Assembly (NCBI GenBank): GCA_041395905.1 | Contig: JAWKZP010000002.1 | Location: 372,001-436,000, forward strand | Length of the DNA: 64,000 nt | Origin: UBA7803 sp041395905 | Lineage (GTDB): Bacteria > Pseudomonadota > Gammaproteobacteria > Pseudomonadales > Azotimanducaceae | Direction: 5' to 3' | In this document: positions 35,273 to 45,358 of the stretch, in pieces | Layout of the letters: every line of letters begins with the position of its first letter | How positions within the stretch are numbered: position 1 is the first letter of the stretch | Translations under genes and position numbers: made by a program | Notes under the pieces: generated by a model | Told to the model about the DNA's origin: nothing | Database searches by the model: none | What the model saw: the letters and a program-made list of their open reading frames with translations, nothing else

Positions 35273-37387
35273 ATGCTCGAACCGCCCCGCGCACCGCGCA
35301 TCCCGCACAGCCACAGCTGCCACGGCGTGACGCTGGAGGACCCGTACCACTGGCTGCGGGATCCCGGCTATCCCAACGTGCAGGATCGGCGCGTGCTCGA
35401 CTATCTGGCCGCGGAAAACAGCTACGTCGAAGCCTGCATGGGACCCCATCGGGACCTGGTGCAGGCGCTGTTCGAGGAGATCAAGGCGCGCCAGCCGGAG
35501 GAGGAGCTGTCGGTGCCCTACAGGAAATCCGGCTTCTGGTACCGCTGGCGATTTCAATCCGGTGCCCAGTACCGGCAGTGGCTGCGCGCCGCGGACGATG
35601 GCGGTGGCGAGCCCCAGGAGGACTCGCCGCAGTGGCAGGTGATTCTCGACGAGACCGAGCTGGCTGCCGCACACAGCTACTTCCGACTCGGGGGGATGGT
35701 GGTGAGTCCGAACGGTCGCTATCTGGCCTGGACGGCGGACACGGATGGCTCGGAGCGTTTCACCCTGGAGATCAAAGATCTCGCCAGCGGCACGCGTATC
35801 GACGAGCCCATCCGCGATACCCTGGGCACGCCGCAGTGGTCGGCCGACAGCGGCCGGCTCGCCTACCTCGCCGTCAACGAGCAGTGGCGGCCCTATCAGG
35901 CTCGCCTGCACCGCGTCGGCACGCCGTTGGACCGGGACCGCGTTCTCTACGAGGAAAGCGACGAAGCATTCTTCGTCGGCCTCGACACCACCAGCTCTGA
36001 GGCGTTCCTGCTGATCACGACGGGAGATCACACCACCACGGAAGTGCGCTGCCTGCCGACCGACGACCCGGAGGCGGAGCCGTTGCTGATAGCCCCCAGG
36101 CGCACGGGCCATGACTACCACGTGGACCACGGCGAGGGCAGCTTCTACGTGCTCAGCAATGCCGCCCATCGCAACTTCGGCATATACCGGGCGCCGCAGG
36201 CGGCGCCGGCCGAGGACAACTGGGAGCGGCTGATCAGTGGCAGCACGCGTCACTACCTGACCTGGCTGCTGCGCCGCCGCGGCCGCCTCATCGTCGGCGA
36301 GCGCGTCGAGGGGCTCGATCAGGTTCGCATCCTCGACGACGACGGCAGCAGCCACAGCATCGCCTTTCCGGAGCCGAGCTACAGCGTCGACGCCGGCGCC
36401 AATCCGGAGTACGCCAGCCCGACGCTGCGGCTGATCTATCAGTCCATGGTCACGCCGCAAACGGTCTACGACTACGACCTGCAGACCCGTGCGCTGCAGA
36501 CGCGCAAGGTCCAGCACATTCCCAGCGGCTACGACGCCCAGAGCTATCGCACCGAACGCCGCACCGTCGTCGCCCGAGACGGCGCTCACGTGCCGGTCAG
36601 CGTCGTCTACCGGCGCGGCCTGGTGCGGGACGGCAGCGCGCCCGCCTATCAGTACGGCTATGGCGCCTACGGCGTGGCCATCCGGCCCGGGTTCTCTGCC
36701 AACCGGCTGTCGCTGCTCGACCGCGGTTTCGTATTTGCGATCGCCCACATCCGCGGCGGCGACGACCTGGGCTACGACTGGTACGAGGCGGGCAAGCTCG
36801 AGCAGCGCACCAACACCTTCAACGACTTCGTCGACGTCGCCCGTTTTCTGATCAGAGAGGGTTACACCAGCGCCGGCCGCATGGCCATTGCGGGCGAGAG
36901 CGCCGGCGGCGAGCTGATGGGCGCGGTCGTGAACCAGGCTCCGGAGCTCTGGGGTGCGGTAGCCGCGCACGTACCCTTCGTCGACGTGCTCAACACCATG
37001 CTTTCACCGGATCTGCCGTTGACGCCCATCGAGTGGCCGGAGTGGGGCAATCCCATCGAAGATCCCGTCGCGTTCGAACGCATCCGCAGCTACTGCCCCT
37101 ACCAGCAGCTCAAGCCGGGCCATTATCCACCGATGCTGGTCACGGCGGGCCTGAACGATCCGCGCGTCACGTACTGGGAGCCGGCCAAATACGTGGCCCG
37201 GCTGCGCACGCTGAAGCGCGACCGCAACTGGCTGCTGCTGAAGACCAACATGGAGGCCGGTCACGGCGGTCAGTCAGGACGCTACGACGCGCTGCACGAC
37301 CTGGCCGAGGAGTATGCCTTCGTGCTCATCAGCCTGGGGCTGGTGCATGGCGCCAGAGCGACGCAGCCCGATGCCGCAGCGCCCTGA
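35273..37387 (+). CDS. ptrB: Oligopeptidase B (prolyl oligopeptidase family S9A)
   Basis: A 704-residue serine peptidase that cuts short peptides after Arg or Lys. The N terminus (GVTLEDPYHWLRDP) and a seven-bladed propeller domain precede the hydrolase domain, where Ser543 (GESAGG), Asp629 (NDPRV) and His664 (AGHGGQSGR) match the triad spacing of E. coli OpdB. There is no signal peptide, so it is cytosolic. The ATG at 35273 has no clear ribosome site, but the frame and N-terminal motif support it. Confidence 0.94.
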   Translation: MLEPPRAPRIPHSHSCHGVTLEDPYHWLRDPGYPNVQDRRVLDYLAAENSYVEACMGPHRDLVQALFEEIKARQPEEELSVPYRKSGFWYRWRFQSGAQYRQWLRAADDGGGEPQEDSPQWQVILDETELAAAHSYFRLGGMVVSPNGRYLAWTADTDGSERFTLEIKDLASGTRIDEPIRDTLGTPQWSADSGRLAYLAVNEQWRPYQARLHRVGTPLDRDRVLYEESDEAFFVGLDTTSSEAFLLITTGDHTTTEVRCLPTDDPEAEPLLIAPRRTGHDYHVDHGEGSFYVLSNAAHRNFGIYRAPQAAPAEDNWERLISGSTRHYLTWLLRRRGRLIVGERVEGLDQVRILDDDGSSHSIAFPEPSYSVDAGANPEYASPTLRLIYQSMVTPQTVYDYDLQTRALQTRKVQHIPSGYDAQSYRTERRTVVARDGAHVPVSVVYRRGLVRDGSAPAYQYGYGAYGVAIRPGFSANRLSLLDRGFVFAIAHIRGGDDLGYDWYEAGKLEQRTNTFNDFVDVARFLIREGYTSAGRMAIAGESAGGELMGAVVNQAPELWGAVAAHVPFVDVLNTMLSPDLPLTPIEWPEWGNPIEDPVAFERIRSYCPYQQLKPGHYPPMLVTAGLNDPRVTYWEPAKYVARLRTLKRDRNWLLLKTNMEAGHGGQSGRYDALHDLAEEYAFVLISLGLVHGARATQPDAAAP

Positions 37388-37420
37388 TGGGTCTCGATCC
37401 TGCCGGGACTCAGACGGGAT

Positions 37421-37663
37421 TCAGGCGCTGTCCGCGCGCGCCGGATTGCGGCTCTCGTGCGCTTCGCGCATACGCCGCTTGATGATGTTCTGCACCACGC
37501 TGACGGTGGTCCAGTCGTGCAGCATCTGTCGCGCGCACGAACCGCAGGGCACCTTGACGCCGGCGCTCACGCGCTCCAGCAGATCGCTGTAGCTCAAGCG
37601 TGTCACGTGCTGACAGTGCGAACACTCCAACCCGACCGTCGGGTCGATGCCAACGTAATCCAT
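37421..37663 (-). CDS. Small zinc-ribbon protein
   Basis: About 80 residues with paired cysteines CSHC and CGSC about 25 residues apart, forming a probable zinc ribbon, followed by a basic helix (VVQNIIKRRMREAHESRN). AGGGAG lies 9 bases before ATG 37663, which I prefer over the TTG three codons earlier. Such proteins often bind RNA or protein partners; the function is unknown. It lies alone between converging ptrB and the CoA-transferase gene. Confidence 0.65.
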   Translation of the reverse strand: MDYVGIDPTVGLECSHCQHVTRLSYSDLLERVSAGVKVPCGSCARQMLHDWTTVSVVQNIIKRRMREAHESRNPARADSA

Positions 37664-37773
37664 GACCGCCAACTCCCTGTCGCGGCTTATCCTGTTGCAA
37701 GTTTAGTGCGATTCGCGCAGCAATCCAGTGGGCGTCACGAGCGGACGCAGGGCGCGCCGCGCGCACGGTGCCG

Positions 37774-39009
37774 TCATCCAGGCAGCGCCGCGCGCAGCGC
37801 GTCGCGGAACTCCGGCGCGGCTATGGCAATGAGCGCCTCGGCACGCTCGCGCACCGGCGCGTTCCTCAGATGTGCAACGCCGTACTCGGTGACGACCATG
37901 TCGACATCCGTACGCAGGGCAGTCACCAGCTCGACTCTGGGCACGATTCGCGACACGCTGCCACCGCGGGCGGTGGCATTCATGGCGACGATGGAGCGAC
38001 CGCCGCTGCTGGCGCGCGCGGCACGCATGAAATCCACCGAGCCGCCGGTTCCCGAGATCTGCCTACCGCCCGCCATCTCCGCGTTGACCTGGCCATACAG
38101 GTCCACCTGAACGGCGGAGTTCACCGATACGAAACCGGGCAGCTGGCGGATGACGCCGACCTCGTGCGTGTAGTTGGCGCTGCGAAAGCTGACCTCCGGC
38201 GCGTCAGCCAGCCAACCCAACAGCTCGGCCGATCCCAGCGCCATACCCGTGATGTGTAGACCCGTGTCGATCGGTTTGTTGCGCCCGGTGACGTTGCCGT
38301 TGCGAATAAGCCGCATGCCGCCATCGTCCAGCAGCCCGCCGTGCAGGCCGAGATCGTTCTTGTCCTCGAGCCGTTCCAGGATCGCGGCCGGGATGCCGCC
38401 TATCCCGGTCTGCAGACAGTCACCATCGCGGATCAGGCCGGCCACGTGCCCGCCGATGGCTGCGGCGGCGTCATCGATGACGGGACGCGGCAGCTCGTAG
38501 AGCGCACGATCGCTGGGAACGAGCAGGTCGATGTCCCGTTCGTCCACGATCGGGCAGCCCGCCGGCGCCACGAGCCCCTCGTTCAGCTCCGCGATCACTG
38601 TGCCGGCGCAACCCAGGGCCGCTGCGAGAAAATCCACGTTCGGGCCGAGCCGCAGGCGCCCGTCCCGACCGCGCGCCACCTGCATGAGCACCACATCCAC
38701 TTCCCGAGTGAGATAGTCGAACACGGCGCGCATCTGCATGGGCAGAAACTGCAGCCGGTCCGGATCGGCGCCCCGCAGCGCCTCGGTCATGAAAAATGTG
38801 GTAAACCGCGCGCTCGGGTTGTAGCCCGTGAAATCCTGCTGGTTGTAGCCGCCAAGCGGAAACTGGACGAACTGCAGATCGTCCGGCACACCGTGATCAC
38901 GCAGCAGCTCGAGCAGTGCCGTTGGCTCGTTGACGCTGCCGGAGACGAATACCTTCTGACCCGGCTGCAGCAATGCGGCGGCCTGCCGCGCTGCCTGAGT
39001 GAGTGCCAC
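37774..39009 (-). CDS. Acetyl-CoA hydrolase/transferase family CoA-transferase
   Basis: A 411-residue member of the cat1/4-hydroxybutyrate CoA-transferase family, which passes CoA between acyl groups. Family blocks are FPLGGYNQQDFTGYNPSARFT, LQTGIGGIPAAILERL, VQVDLYGQVNAEMAGGRQIS, GTGGSVDFMRAA and VTEYGVAHLR. In the segment where I expect the catalytic glutamate (LGxHxE), this protein reads LGLHGGLLDDG. The GTG start at 39009 is fixed by GGAGGT five bases upstream. It is divergent from lhr. Confidence 0.85.
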   Translation of the reverse strand: MALTQAARQAAALLQPGQKVFVSGSVNEPTALLELLRDHGVPDDLQFVQFPLGGYNQQDFTGYNPSARFTTFFMTEALRGADPDRLQFLPMQMRAVFDYLTREVDVVLMQVARGRDGRLRLGPNVDFLAAALGCAGTVIAELNEGLVAPAGCPIVDERDIDLLVPSDRALYELPRPVIDDAAAAIGGHVAGLIRDGDCLQTGIGGIPAAILERLEDKNDLGLHGGLLDDGGMRLIRNGNVTGRNKPIDTGLHITGMALGSAELLGWLADAPEVSFRSANYTHEVGVIRQLPGFVSVNSAVQVDLYGQVNAEMAGGRQISGTGGSVDFMRAARASSGGRSIVAMNATARGGSVSRIVPRVELVTALRTDVDMVVTEYGVAHLRNAPVRERAEALIAIAAPEFRDALRAALPG

Positions 39010-39100
39010 CGCTGACCTCCATCGACACACGAGACGCACAGGCGCCCATTCTAGTGCAGGGCGGTGGTGTTCGTAGACGCTGCGGCGCAATAATCGCGCC

Positions 39101-42100
39101 ATGCCCGACCACCGAACGAGCGCCAACGTCGACCTCGATGCCGCGCTGGCAGCTTTCGAGCCAGGGGTACGCGACTGGTTCGGCAGCCGGTTCGACGCGC
39201 CTACGGCGGCACAGGCCGCGAGCTGGCCGATCATCGCAAGCGCCGAGCACCTGCTCGTCACCGCCCCTACGGGCAGCGGCAAGACGCTCACCGCCTTCCT
39301 CTGGGCACTCAACGAATTCGCCGCCGGCCGCTGGCAGCCGGGAGCGACGCGCGTGGTCTACGTTTCGCCACTGAAGGCGCTGAACAACGACATCCGGCGC
39401 AATCTGCTGGAACCGCTGGACGCGCTGTACCAGCGCGGCGTGCTTCCGAGCCTCAGGGTGCAGACGCGGTCCGGCGATACCGCGGCCGGTGAGCGCCAGC
39501 GCATGCTGCGCCGGCCGCCCGAGATTCTGATCACCACGCCGGAGAGCCTGCATCTTCTGCTCACCAGCGAGCGCGGTCGCCACGCTCTCGGCACCGTGCG
39601 CAGCGTGGTGCTCGACGAGGTCCACGCACTGGTCGACAACCGGCGCGGCACGCTCCTGCTCACGGCATTGGAGCGCCTGACGCTGCTCAGCGGCGAGTTT
39701 CAGCGCATCGCCCTGTCGGCTACCGTGCGGCCGATCGAGGCTGTGGCGCAATTCATCGCCGGACGCGACGCGTCGCTGCGGCCACGACCCATCAGAACGG
39801 TGTCAGCGGCGCAGGAGAAACGCATCGACCTGCGGGTCCGCTATCCAGCCGCGGCGCGCACTGCCGCGGATCGCGGCGAGCCGATCTGGTCGCCGCTGGC
39901 CGACGCCTTCCGCGAGCGGATCCGCAGCAACCGCTCGACGCTGCTGTTCACCAACAGCAGGCGTCTGGCCGAAAAGCTCACCCAGCGGATCAATGAAGAC
40001 CAGCCGCAGCCGCTGGCATACGCACACCACGGCTCGCTGGCACGGGAGATCCGCCTCGCCGTGGAGGAGCGGCTCAAGGCCGGCCAGCTGCGCGCCATCG
40101 TCGCCACCAGCTCCCTGGAGATGGGCATCGACATCGGCGCGCTCGATGAGGTGCTGCTGGTGCAGAGCCCGCCGTCCATCGCCGCGACGCTGCAACGGAT
40201 CGGCCGGGCCGGTCACCAGGTGGGCGCGGTGAGCCGCGGCAGCCTGTATCCGACGCACCCGTTCGATTTCGTCGAAGCAGCGGCACTCGCGGGTGCGCTC
40301 GCCGAGCGCGACATCGAGCCCATGCGCCTGCTGCGCAATCCCCTCGACGTGCTGGCGCAGATCATCGTGTCCATGAGTGCCAGCGAAACCTGGCCGCTGG
40401 ACGCGCTGTATGAGGTGCTGCAGCGCAGCGGTTCCTACGAGACCCTGCCGCGTGAGCAGTTCGACCTGGTTGTGGAGATGCTGGCGGGGCGCTACGCCGG
40501 AACCCGGTTGCGCGAGCTCAAGGCGCGGGTGAGCCTGGACCGCATCCACCGGAACGTGCACGCCACCCACGGCGCGCTGCTGGCCATGTACAACGCCGGC
40601 GGCGTGATTCCGGATCGCGGCTACTTTCAACTGCGTCACGTGGACAACGGCGCCCGGCTCGGTGAGCTCGACGAGGAATTCGTCTGGGAAGCAACGCTCG
40701 GCCAGATATTCACCCTCGGCACCCAGAACTGGCAGATCCAGCGCATCACGCACAACGACGTGCTGGTGCGGCCGACGCAGGCTCCCGCGACGGCACCGCC
40801 GTTCTGGCGGGCGGAAGCGCAGAATCGCAGCCATCACTTCTCGCGGCGGATCGCCGCCTTCCTGCAGCGCGCCGACGCCCTTCTGTCCAGCGACGGGCGC
40901 GACGCCCTGTGCGCGCTGCTCGAACGGGAACATGCTTTCGAAGCCACCGCGGCGGGCGAGCTGGGCGCCTTCCTCGAAGACCAGCGCAGGCACAGCGGCG
41001 CACCGTTGCCGCACGCCGGGCACCTGCTGGTGGAGCGCATTCTGGCCGGACCGGGCGGATATCGGGGCGCCGGAGATCTGCAGCAGCTGGTGCTTCACAC
41101 GCTGTGGGGCGGCCAGCTGAACCTGCCCTGGGCGCTGGCCCTCAAGGCAGCTCTGGTGGAGGCCGGGATCGCTCCGGCGCAGGTACACGCCGACGACAAC
41201 TGCGTGGTCGTGCAGAGCCGTGAGCCTCTGTCGGCGGACGTCGTGCTGTCGCTGGTCCGTCCGGACGAGCTGGACCGGCTGCTGCGCGGGAGCCTGGAAG
41301 GATCCGGCTTCTTCGGCGCGCGCTTCCGCGAGGCGGCAGGACGGGCGCTGCTGCTCACCCGTCAGCGCTTCGGCGAACGCCTGCCGCTGTGGCTGTCTCG
41401 GCTGCAGTCCAGGCAGCTGCTGACCCAGGTGCGGGACTTCCAGGAATTTCCTGTGCTGCTCGAGGCCTGGCGTTCGTGCCTGGCCGACGAGTTCGACCTG
41501 CCCGCACTGCGCGAGCGCCTGATCGCCCTGGACGATGCGCGCCTGCCCTGGACAGAGGTCGAGTGCGCCACGCCCAGCCCGTTCGCTGCCGGCCTCAGCT
41601 ACGGCCAGATCTCCGGCTACATGTATGCCGACGACACGCCGGACCCGGGGACGCCGAGCGCGCTCTCCGACGACCTGATCCGCGGCGTCAGCGGCGACGC
41701 GGCGCTGCGGCCGCGCCTCGAGCGCGCCGCAATCGATGCCTACCTCGAACGCCGCCAGCGGCGCGCCCCCGGCTACCAGCCGGACTCCGAGGACGACTGG
41801 CTCGAATGGCTGAAAGAGCGTGTGTTGCTGCCCGGTGCCGAGTGGCCGGGCGCCATCGAGCATCCTCACGCAGCCCGGCTGCAGCGCAGGGCGGCGGTCT
41901 GGCTGGCGCACCGGGAAGTTCTGCACGTGCTGCGGGAAAGCGGCCTCAGCGATGGCGCGACGGTCAGCGGTCCGATCCCGGAGGTCTCCGATCCACGCAG
42001 TGCCGTGCAGCTCGCATTGGAGGTGCTGTCGTTCCACGGCCCCCTGTCCCTCCAGAAACTTCACGAGCTGCTGCCAGCCGTGCCGGAGGATCTGCTGCAG

Positions 42101-43513
42101 TCCGGAGAGCTGCTGCGCGGTCCGCTGCTGGCGGACGACGATGGCGACTATCTCTGCGAACGCCAGTCGTTCGAGGCCATTCTGCGCCTGCAGCGCGCGC
42201 TACGGCGTCCGCGCCTCGAACCCCGGTCGGTCCGGCAGTTGCCCGGATTCCTCGCCGCCTGGCAGGGCCTCGCCGCGGCGGGCACGGCGGCAGGCCCTCC
42301 CGATCTGGCAACCGCTCTGGAAACGCTGCGCGGCTATGCCGCGCCAGTGGCGATCTGGCTCGACGATCTGCCAGCCGCGCGCTGCGCCGGTTGCACGGCC
42401 GAACAGCTCGACGGCGCGGTAGCCGCGCTGGGTCTGCACTGGCGGGGCGCCGGCAACGGCCAGATACGGCTCGGTTACGCGGAAGATCTGGCCCTGCAGA
42501 GCGGCGCCGAGGCGGCCGACGACAGCGCCGAGGCCAGCATCGGCGCCCTGTTCGCTGATCCCACCGCCAGCTACGGATTTCACCAGCTGGCCGATCGCCA
42601 GAACCGCCCCCTGGCGGAGTTCAACCATCTGTGGTGGTCAGCAGTATGGCAGGGCGCTCTGTCCGCGGACTCGCTGCAACCCCTGCGCCAGGGACAGGCA
42701 GGGGACTTCAAGCTGCCCGGCTGGGATTCGAACGCACCGGCCATGACCAGCGGCCAGCGCCCCGGCGCCCGCCTGCGCAGCGGACGCCGCGCGGGGCCGC
42801 AGCGGCGCGCCCGGGGCGCCGCTCGGGGTTGGACGGGCCTGTGGACGCTGAACTCGCGGCCCGGGCCAGACGACGATCCGCTGGCGGCGCTGGAAGACGC
42901 AAAGGAGCTGGCACGGATCCTCCTCGACCGCTACGGCATCGTCTGCCGCGAGCTGGCCAACCGTGACGGCCCCGGCCGCTGGCGCGACCTGTTCCGGGCC
43001 CTGCGAGTAATGGAACTGTCGGGCGAAGTCGTGACCGGCTATTTCTTCGAAGGCCTGTCCGGACCTCAGTTCGCGCTGTCCGAAGCGGTCTCAGTGCTGC
43101 TCGGCAGCAGCGCCGGCGGCAGCACGCGGAACCCCGCCGATCCACTAACGCAGCCCGCCGATGGCGACAGTTTCTGGGTAAACGCCATGGACCCTGCGGC
43201 ACCCTGCGGTCTCGGCCTGGACTGGGCCGAGCTGCCGGCGCGGCGCCCTGGAAACTACCTCGCCTTCGCCGACGGGCAGCTGGGGGCGGTGGTGGAAAAC
43301 CGTGGCCGGCGCCTGCAGCTTCTGGTTGCGCCCGATGATCCGCGGCTCGGCCGGCTGATGGGGCCCATCGTGCACCTGCTCCGCCAGCGCGGACGTGTGG
43401 ATCTCAATACCATCAACGGCGTTGCGGCGGCAGACAGCGACTACCTGGATGCGCTGCGGCGCATCGCCTGCCTACGTCGCGACCACAAGCATTGCTGGCT
43501 GGAACCCCTCTAG
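39101..43513 (+). CDS. lhr: Large ATP-dependent helicase Lhr
   Basis: A 1470-residue superfamily 2 DNA helicase, the long Lhr form (about 1500 residues). Walker A APTGSGKT has Lys61, and the DEVH box is residues 172-175. Motif III LSAT, motif V VATSSLEMGIDIG and motif VI QRIGRAGHQ follow. The winged-helix, beta-barrel and long Lhr C-terminal domains complete it. Lhr translocates 3' to 5' and unwinds DNA and RNA:DNA, acting in repair. The low-complexity stretch GRRAGPQRRARGAARG near residue 1230 is a basic linker. No partner gene (YfbL or nuclease) is adjacent. Confidence 0.95.
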   Translation: MPDHRTSANVDLDAALAAFEPGVRDWFGSRFDAPTAAQAASWPIIASAEHLLVTAPTGSGKTLTAFLWALNEFAAGRWQPGATRVVYVSPLKALNNDIRRNLLEPLDALYQRGVLPSLRVQTRSGDTAAGERQRMLRRPPEILITTPESLHLLLTSERGRHALGTVRSVVLDEVHALVDNRRGTLLLTALERLTLLSGEFQRIALSATVRPIEAVAQFIAGRDASLRPRPIRTVSAAQEKRIDLRVRYPAAARTAADRGEPIWSPLADAFRERIRSNRSTLLFTNSRRLAEKLTQRINEDQPQPLAYAHHGSLAREIRLAVEERLKAGQLRAIVATSSLEMGIDIGALDEVLLVQSPPSIAATLQRIGRAGHQVGAVSRGSLYPTHPFDFVEAAALAGALAERDIEPMRLLRNPLDVLAQIIVSMSASETWPLDALYEVLQRSGSYETLPREQFDLVVEMLAGRYAGTRLRELKARVSLDRIHRNVHATHGALLAMYNAGGVIPDRGYFQLRHVDNGARLGELDEEFVWEATLGQIFTLGTQNWQIQRITHNDVLVRPTQAPATAPPFWRAEAQNRSHHFSRRIAAFLQRADALLSSDGRDALCALLEREHAFEATAAGELGAFLEDQRRHSGAPLPHAGHLLVERILAGPGGYRGAGDLQQLVLHTLWGGQLNLPWALALKAALVEAGIAPAQVHADDNCVVVQSREPLSADVVLSLVRPDELDRLLRGSLEGSGFFGARFREAAGRALLLTRQRFGERLPLWLSRLQSRQLLTQVRDFQEFPVLLEAWRSCLADEFDLPALRERLIALDDARLPWTEVECATPSPFAAGLSYGQISGYMYADDTPDPGTPSALSDDLIRGVSGDAALRPRLERAAIDAYLERRQRRAPGYQPDSEDDWLEWLKERVLLPGAEWPGAIEHPHAARLQRRAAVWLAHREVLHVLRESGLSDGATVSGPIPEVSDPRSAVQLALEVLSFHGPLSLQKLHELLPAVPEDLLQSGELLRGPLLADDDGDYLCERQSFEAILRLQRALRRPRLEPRSVRQLPGFLAAWQGLAAAGTAAGPPDLATALETLRGYAAPVAIWLDDLPAARCAGCTAEQLDGAVAALGLHWRGAGNGQIRLGYAEDLALQSGAEAADDSAEASIGALFADPTASYGFHQLADRQNRPLAEFNHLWWSAVWQGALSADSLQPLRQGQAGDFKLPGWDSNAPAMTSGQRPGARLRSGRRAGPQRRARGAARGWTGLWTLNSRPGPDDDPLAALEDAKELARILLDRYGIVCRELANRDGPGRWRDLFRALRVMELSGEVVTGYFFEGLSGPQFALSEAVSVLLGSSAGGSTRNPADPLTQPADGDSFWVNAMDPAAPCGLGLDWAELPARRPGNYLAFADGQLGAVVENRGRRLQLLVAPDDPRLGRLMGPIVHLLRQRGRVDLNTINGVAAADSDYLDALRRIACLRRDHKHCWLEPL

Positions 43514-43542
43514 CCGTCGCAACCGGCTCCACGGCGGGCATT

Positions 43543-43627
43543 GCCTGCGGCTGTGACAAGCGCCTGCGGCTGTGACAAGCGCCTGCGGCTGTGACAAGCG
43601 CCTGCGGCTGTGACAAGCGCCTGCGGC
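43543..43627. repeat. Four and a half tandem copies of a 19-bp unit after lhr
   Basis: Identical units GCCTGCGGCTGTGACAAGC stand at 43543, 43562, 43581 and 43600, followed by a 9-base partial copy. The array begins 29 bases after the lhr stop. All full copies are identical, which implies recent expansion or continual slippage. There are no spacers, so it is not a CRISPR. The rest of 43514-43740 is the leader of the next gene, in which I see no further element. Confidence 0.93.
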
Positions 43628-43740
43628 CAAACCGCACGAGCGTCTAAACTTGACACAATGAGCTGTGCGCCCGTAGCGCCCCGCGGCAGCGATGCGCACT
43701 TCGATCGAAACTTCACCGGCAGTCAGGCGGACCCGCAACC

Positions 43741-45357
43741 ATGATTCTTTGCGCTCTGATCAGAGACCCGGACCTGCGCCATCGCCTCAGCCTGGTTGCC
43801 GCAGACGCCGGCTGGAGCTGTCGCGCAAGCGACGACCCAGATACGTTCGCGGCGCAGCTCGGCGCGGCCGGAACCATCGCCGACCTGCTGATCAGCGATG
43901 ACCCGGAGCTGCTGCAGATGCAGCAGGACGGGCCCGGCGTGCGCGTGCTGCTGACGACGGACGGGTCGACCCGGACACCCGACGGCGCGGCGCGCATTCC
44001 CTCGAGTCTGTCCGACCGGGAGCTGCTGCAGGCGCTCAAGACCTGCGTCAATGCGCGCCGCTTCCGGGAGCGCTTCGGCGAGCTCGAGCGCACCGAGCCC
44101 ATCACCCGACTGCCTCGCCACGAGGAACTGTTTCAGTCACTGGCACGCTATTCCGGTCAAGCAATGGGTCTGCTGGTGCTGCAGATAGATCACGCGGGAC
44201 ATCTGTACGGGAACCTGGATCCGGTCAGCAAAACCGACCTTCTCGCAGCTCTGGCCGAGCACGTTCGCGCCGGGCTGTCCGGCCGCGGCGTGCTCGGGTT
44301 CTACGACGCCGCCTGCTTCGTGGTGGCGCTGCCCGACGTGACCGAGCACGCTGGAACCGAAGCCGGCGAGCTGCTGCTGCGCAAGCTGCGCGAGCCGCTG
44401 CGCTATCGCGGCGGCGAGCTGCACCTCACTGCCAGTCTCGGCTACAGCTGGGCAGCACTGTTCAACGACTCCGAGCCGCTGTGGTCCGATGCCTGGCGGC
44501 TCATGCGACGCGCATTCGAAGCCGGCGGCAACCGCATGCAGAGCGCGCGCAGCGGCATCGACGAACGGTTGCCGGAAGCGCTGGAGCGCGACGAGTTCTC
44601 GCTGGTGCTGCAGCCGCAGGTGGCTGTCGGCGCCGAGGCCGAGCCAAGGCTCAGCGGCGTCGAGGCGCTGCTGCGCTGGCAGGGCATGGAGATCGGCGAG
44701 CTGGCGCCCAACCGCTTCATTCCGGTGGCGGAGCGCCACGGCCATATGGCCCGAATCGGCGACTGGGTGCTCGATCAGGCCTGCCGGCAGGCGTCGACCT
44801 GGTTCGAGCATCTTCTGGAACCGCTGCGGTTGGGCGTGAACGTATCGCCCCAGCAGTTCCACAAAGGCGCCATCGTCCAACAGATCGGCCGCTACCGCAG
44901 CGAGCACTGGTTCGATCCCGCTATGCTGGAGCTCGAGCTGCCGCACGACGCCATGCTGCGGCTGGTGGACGATCACCGCGCCATGCTGTACCGGCTGCGC
45001 GACTGGGGCGTACGTTTCGCGCTGGACAACCTGGGCAGTTCGCTCATCGATGCCAGCAAGCTGCTGCGCTGTCCCGCCGACACGCTGAAGATCGATCGCA
45101 GCGTGGTGAGCCGGATCGATTCGGATCCGTTGGCGCTGGAGCTGGCCACACAGATCTGCGAGCTCGGGCAGCGCTTCGATCTGCGCGTCGTCGCGGTGGG
45201 CGTGGAACGGGAGGTGGAGCTGTCGCGGCTGAGCGACGCGGGCTGCACGGACTTTCAGGGCTACCTGTTCTCGCCACCGGTGACGCCGCAGGCGTTTCGC
45301 AGTCTTCTGGCTCAGGCGCCGGCCCTGCGCGCGGCGAGCGCGCGCAAGGCCAACTGA
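43741..45357 (+). CDS. Degenerate GGDEF-EAL protein with receiver-like N terminus
   Basis: A 538-residue protein. Residues 1 to about 110 resemble a response-regulator fold without the phosphorylation residues. A GGDEF-like domain (about 125-265) has no GGDEF motif (the site reads RGVLGFYDAACFVVALP). The EAL-like domain (about 275-525) keeps Glu308 (GVEALLRW), Asn in NVSPQQF and LKIDRS. It has Asp429-Asn430 for the metal-binding DD pair and Val486 where EGVE has its first glutamate. It is probably an inactive c-di-GMP receptor or scaffold. Its stop is one base from the HDAC gene start. Confidence 0.85.
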   Translation: MILCALIRDPDLRHRLSLVAADAGWSCRASDDPDTFAAQLGAAGTIADLLISDDPELLQMQQDGPGVRVLLTTDGSTRTPDGAARIPSSLSDRELLQALKTCVNARRFRERFGELERTEPITRLPRHEELFQSLARYSGQAMGLLVLQIDHAGHLYGNLDPVSKTDLLAALAEHVRAGLSGRGVLGFYDAACFVVALPDVTEHAGTEAGELLLRKLREPLRYRGGELHLTASLGYSWAALFNDSEPLWSDAWRLMRRAFEAGGNRMQSARSGIDERLPEALERDEFSLVLQPQVAVGAEAEPRLSGVEALLRWQGMEIGELAPNRFIPVAERHGHMARIGDWVLDQACRQASTWFEHLLEPLRLGVNVSPQQFHKGAIVQQIGRYRSEHWFDPAMLELELPHDAMLRLVDDHRAMLYRLRDWGVRFALDNLGSSLIDASKLLRCPADTLKIDRSVVSRIDSDPLALELATQICELGQRFDLRVVAVGVEREVELSRLSDAGCTDFQGYLFSPPVTPQAFRSLLAQAPALRAASARKAN

Positions 45358-45358
45358 G

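Noticed and set aside
35204..36970. A 588-codon frame antisense to ptrB
   Set aside because: The oligopeptidase has its full catalytic triad. The antisense product has no recognisable feature.
39803..42064. A 753-codon frame antisense to lhr
   Set aside because: Lhr motifs on the plus strand are complete. The antisense product is compositionally random.
13910..43627. CRISPR arrays at the two tandem repeats
   Set aside because: Repeat units are contiguous, with no spacers, and no cas genes are present.
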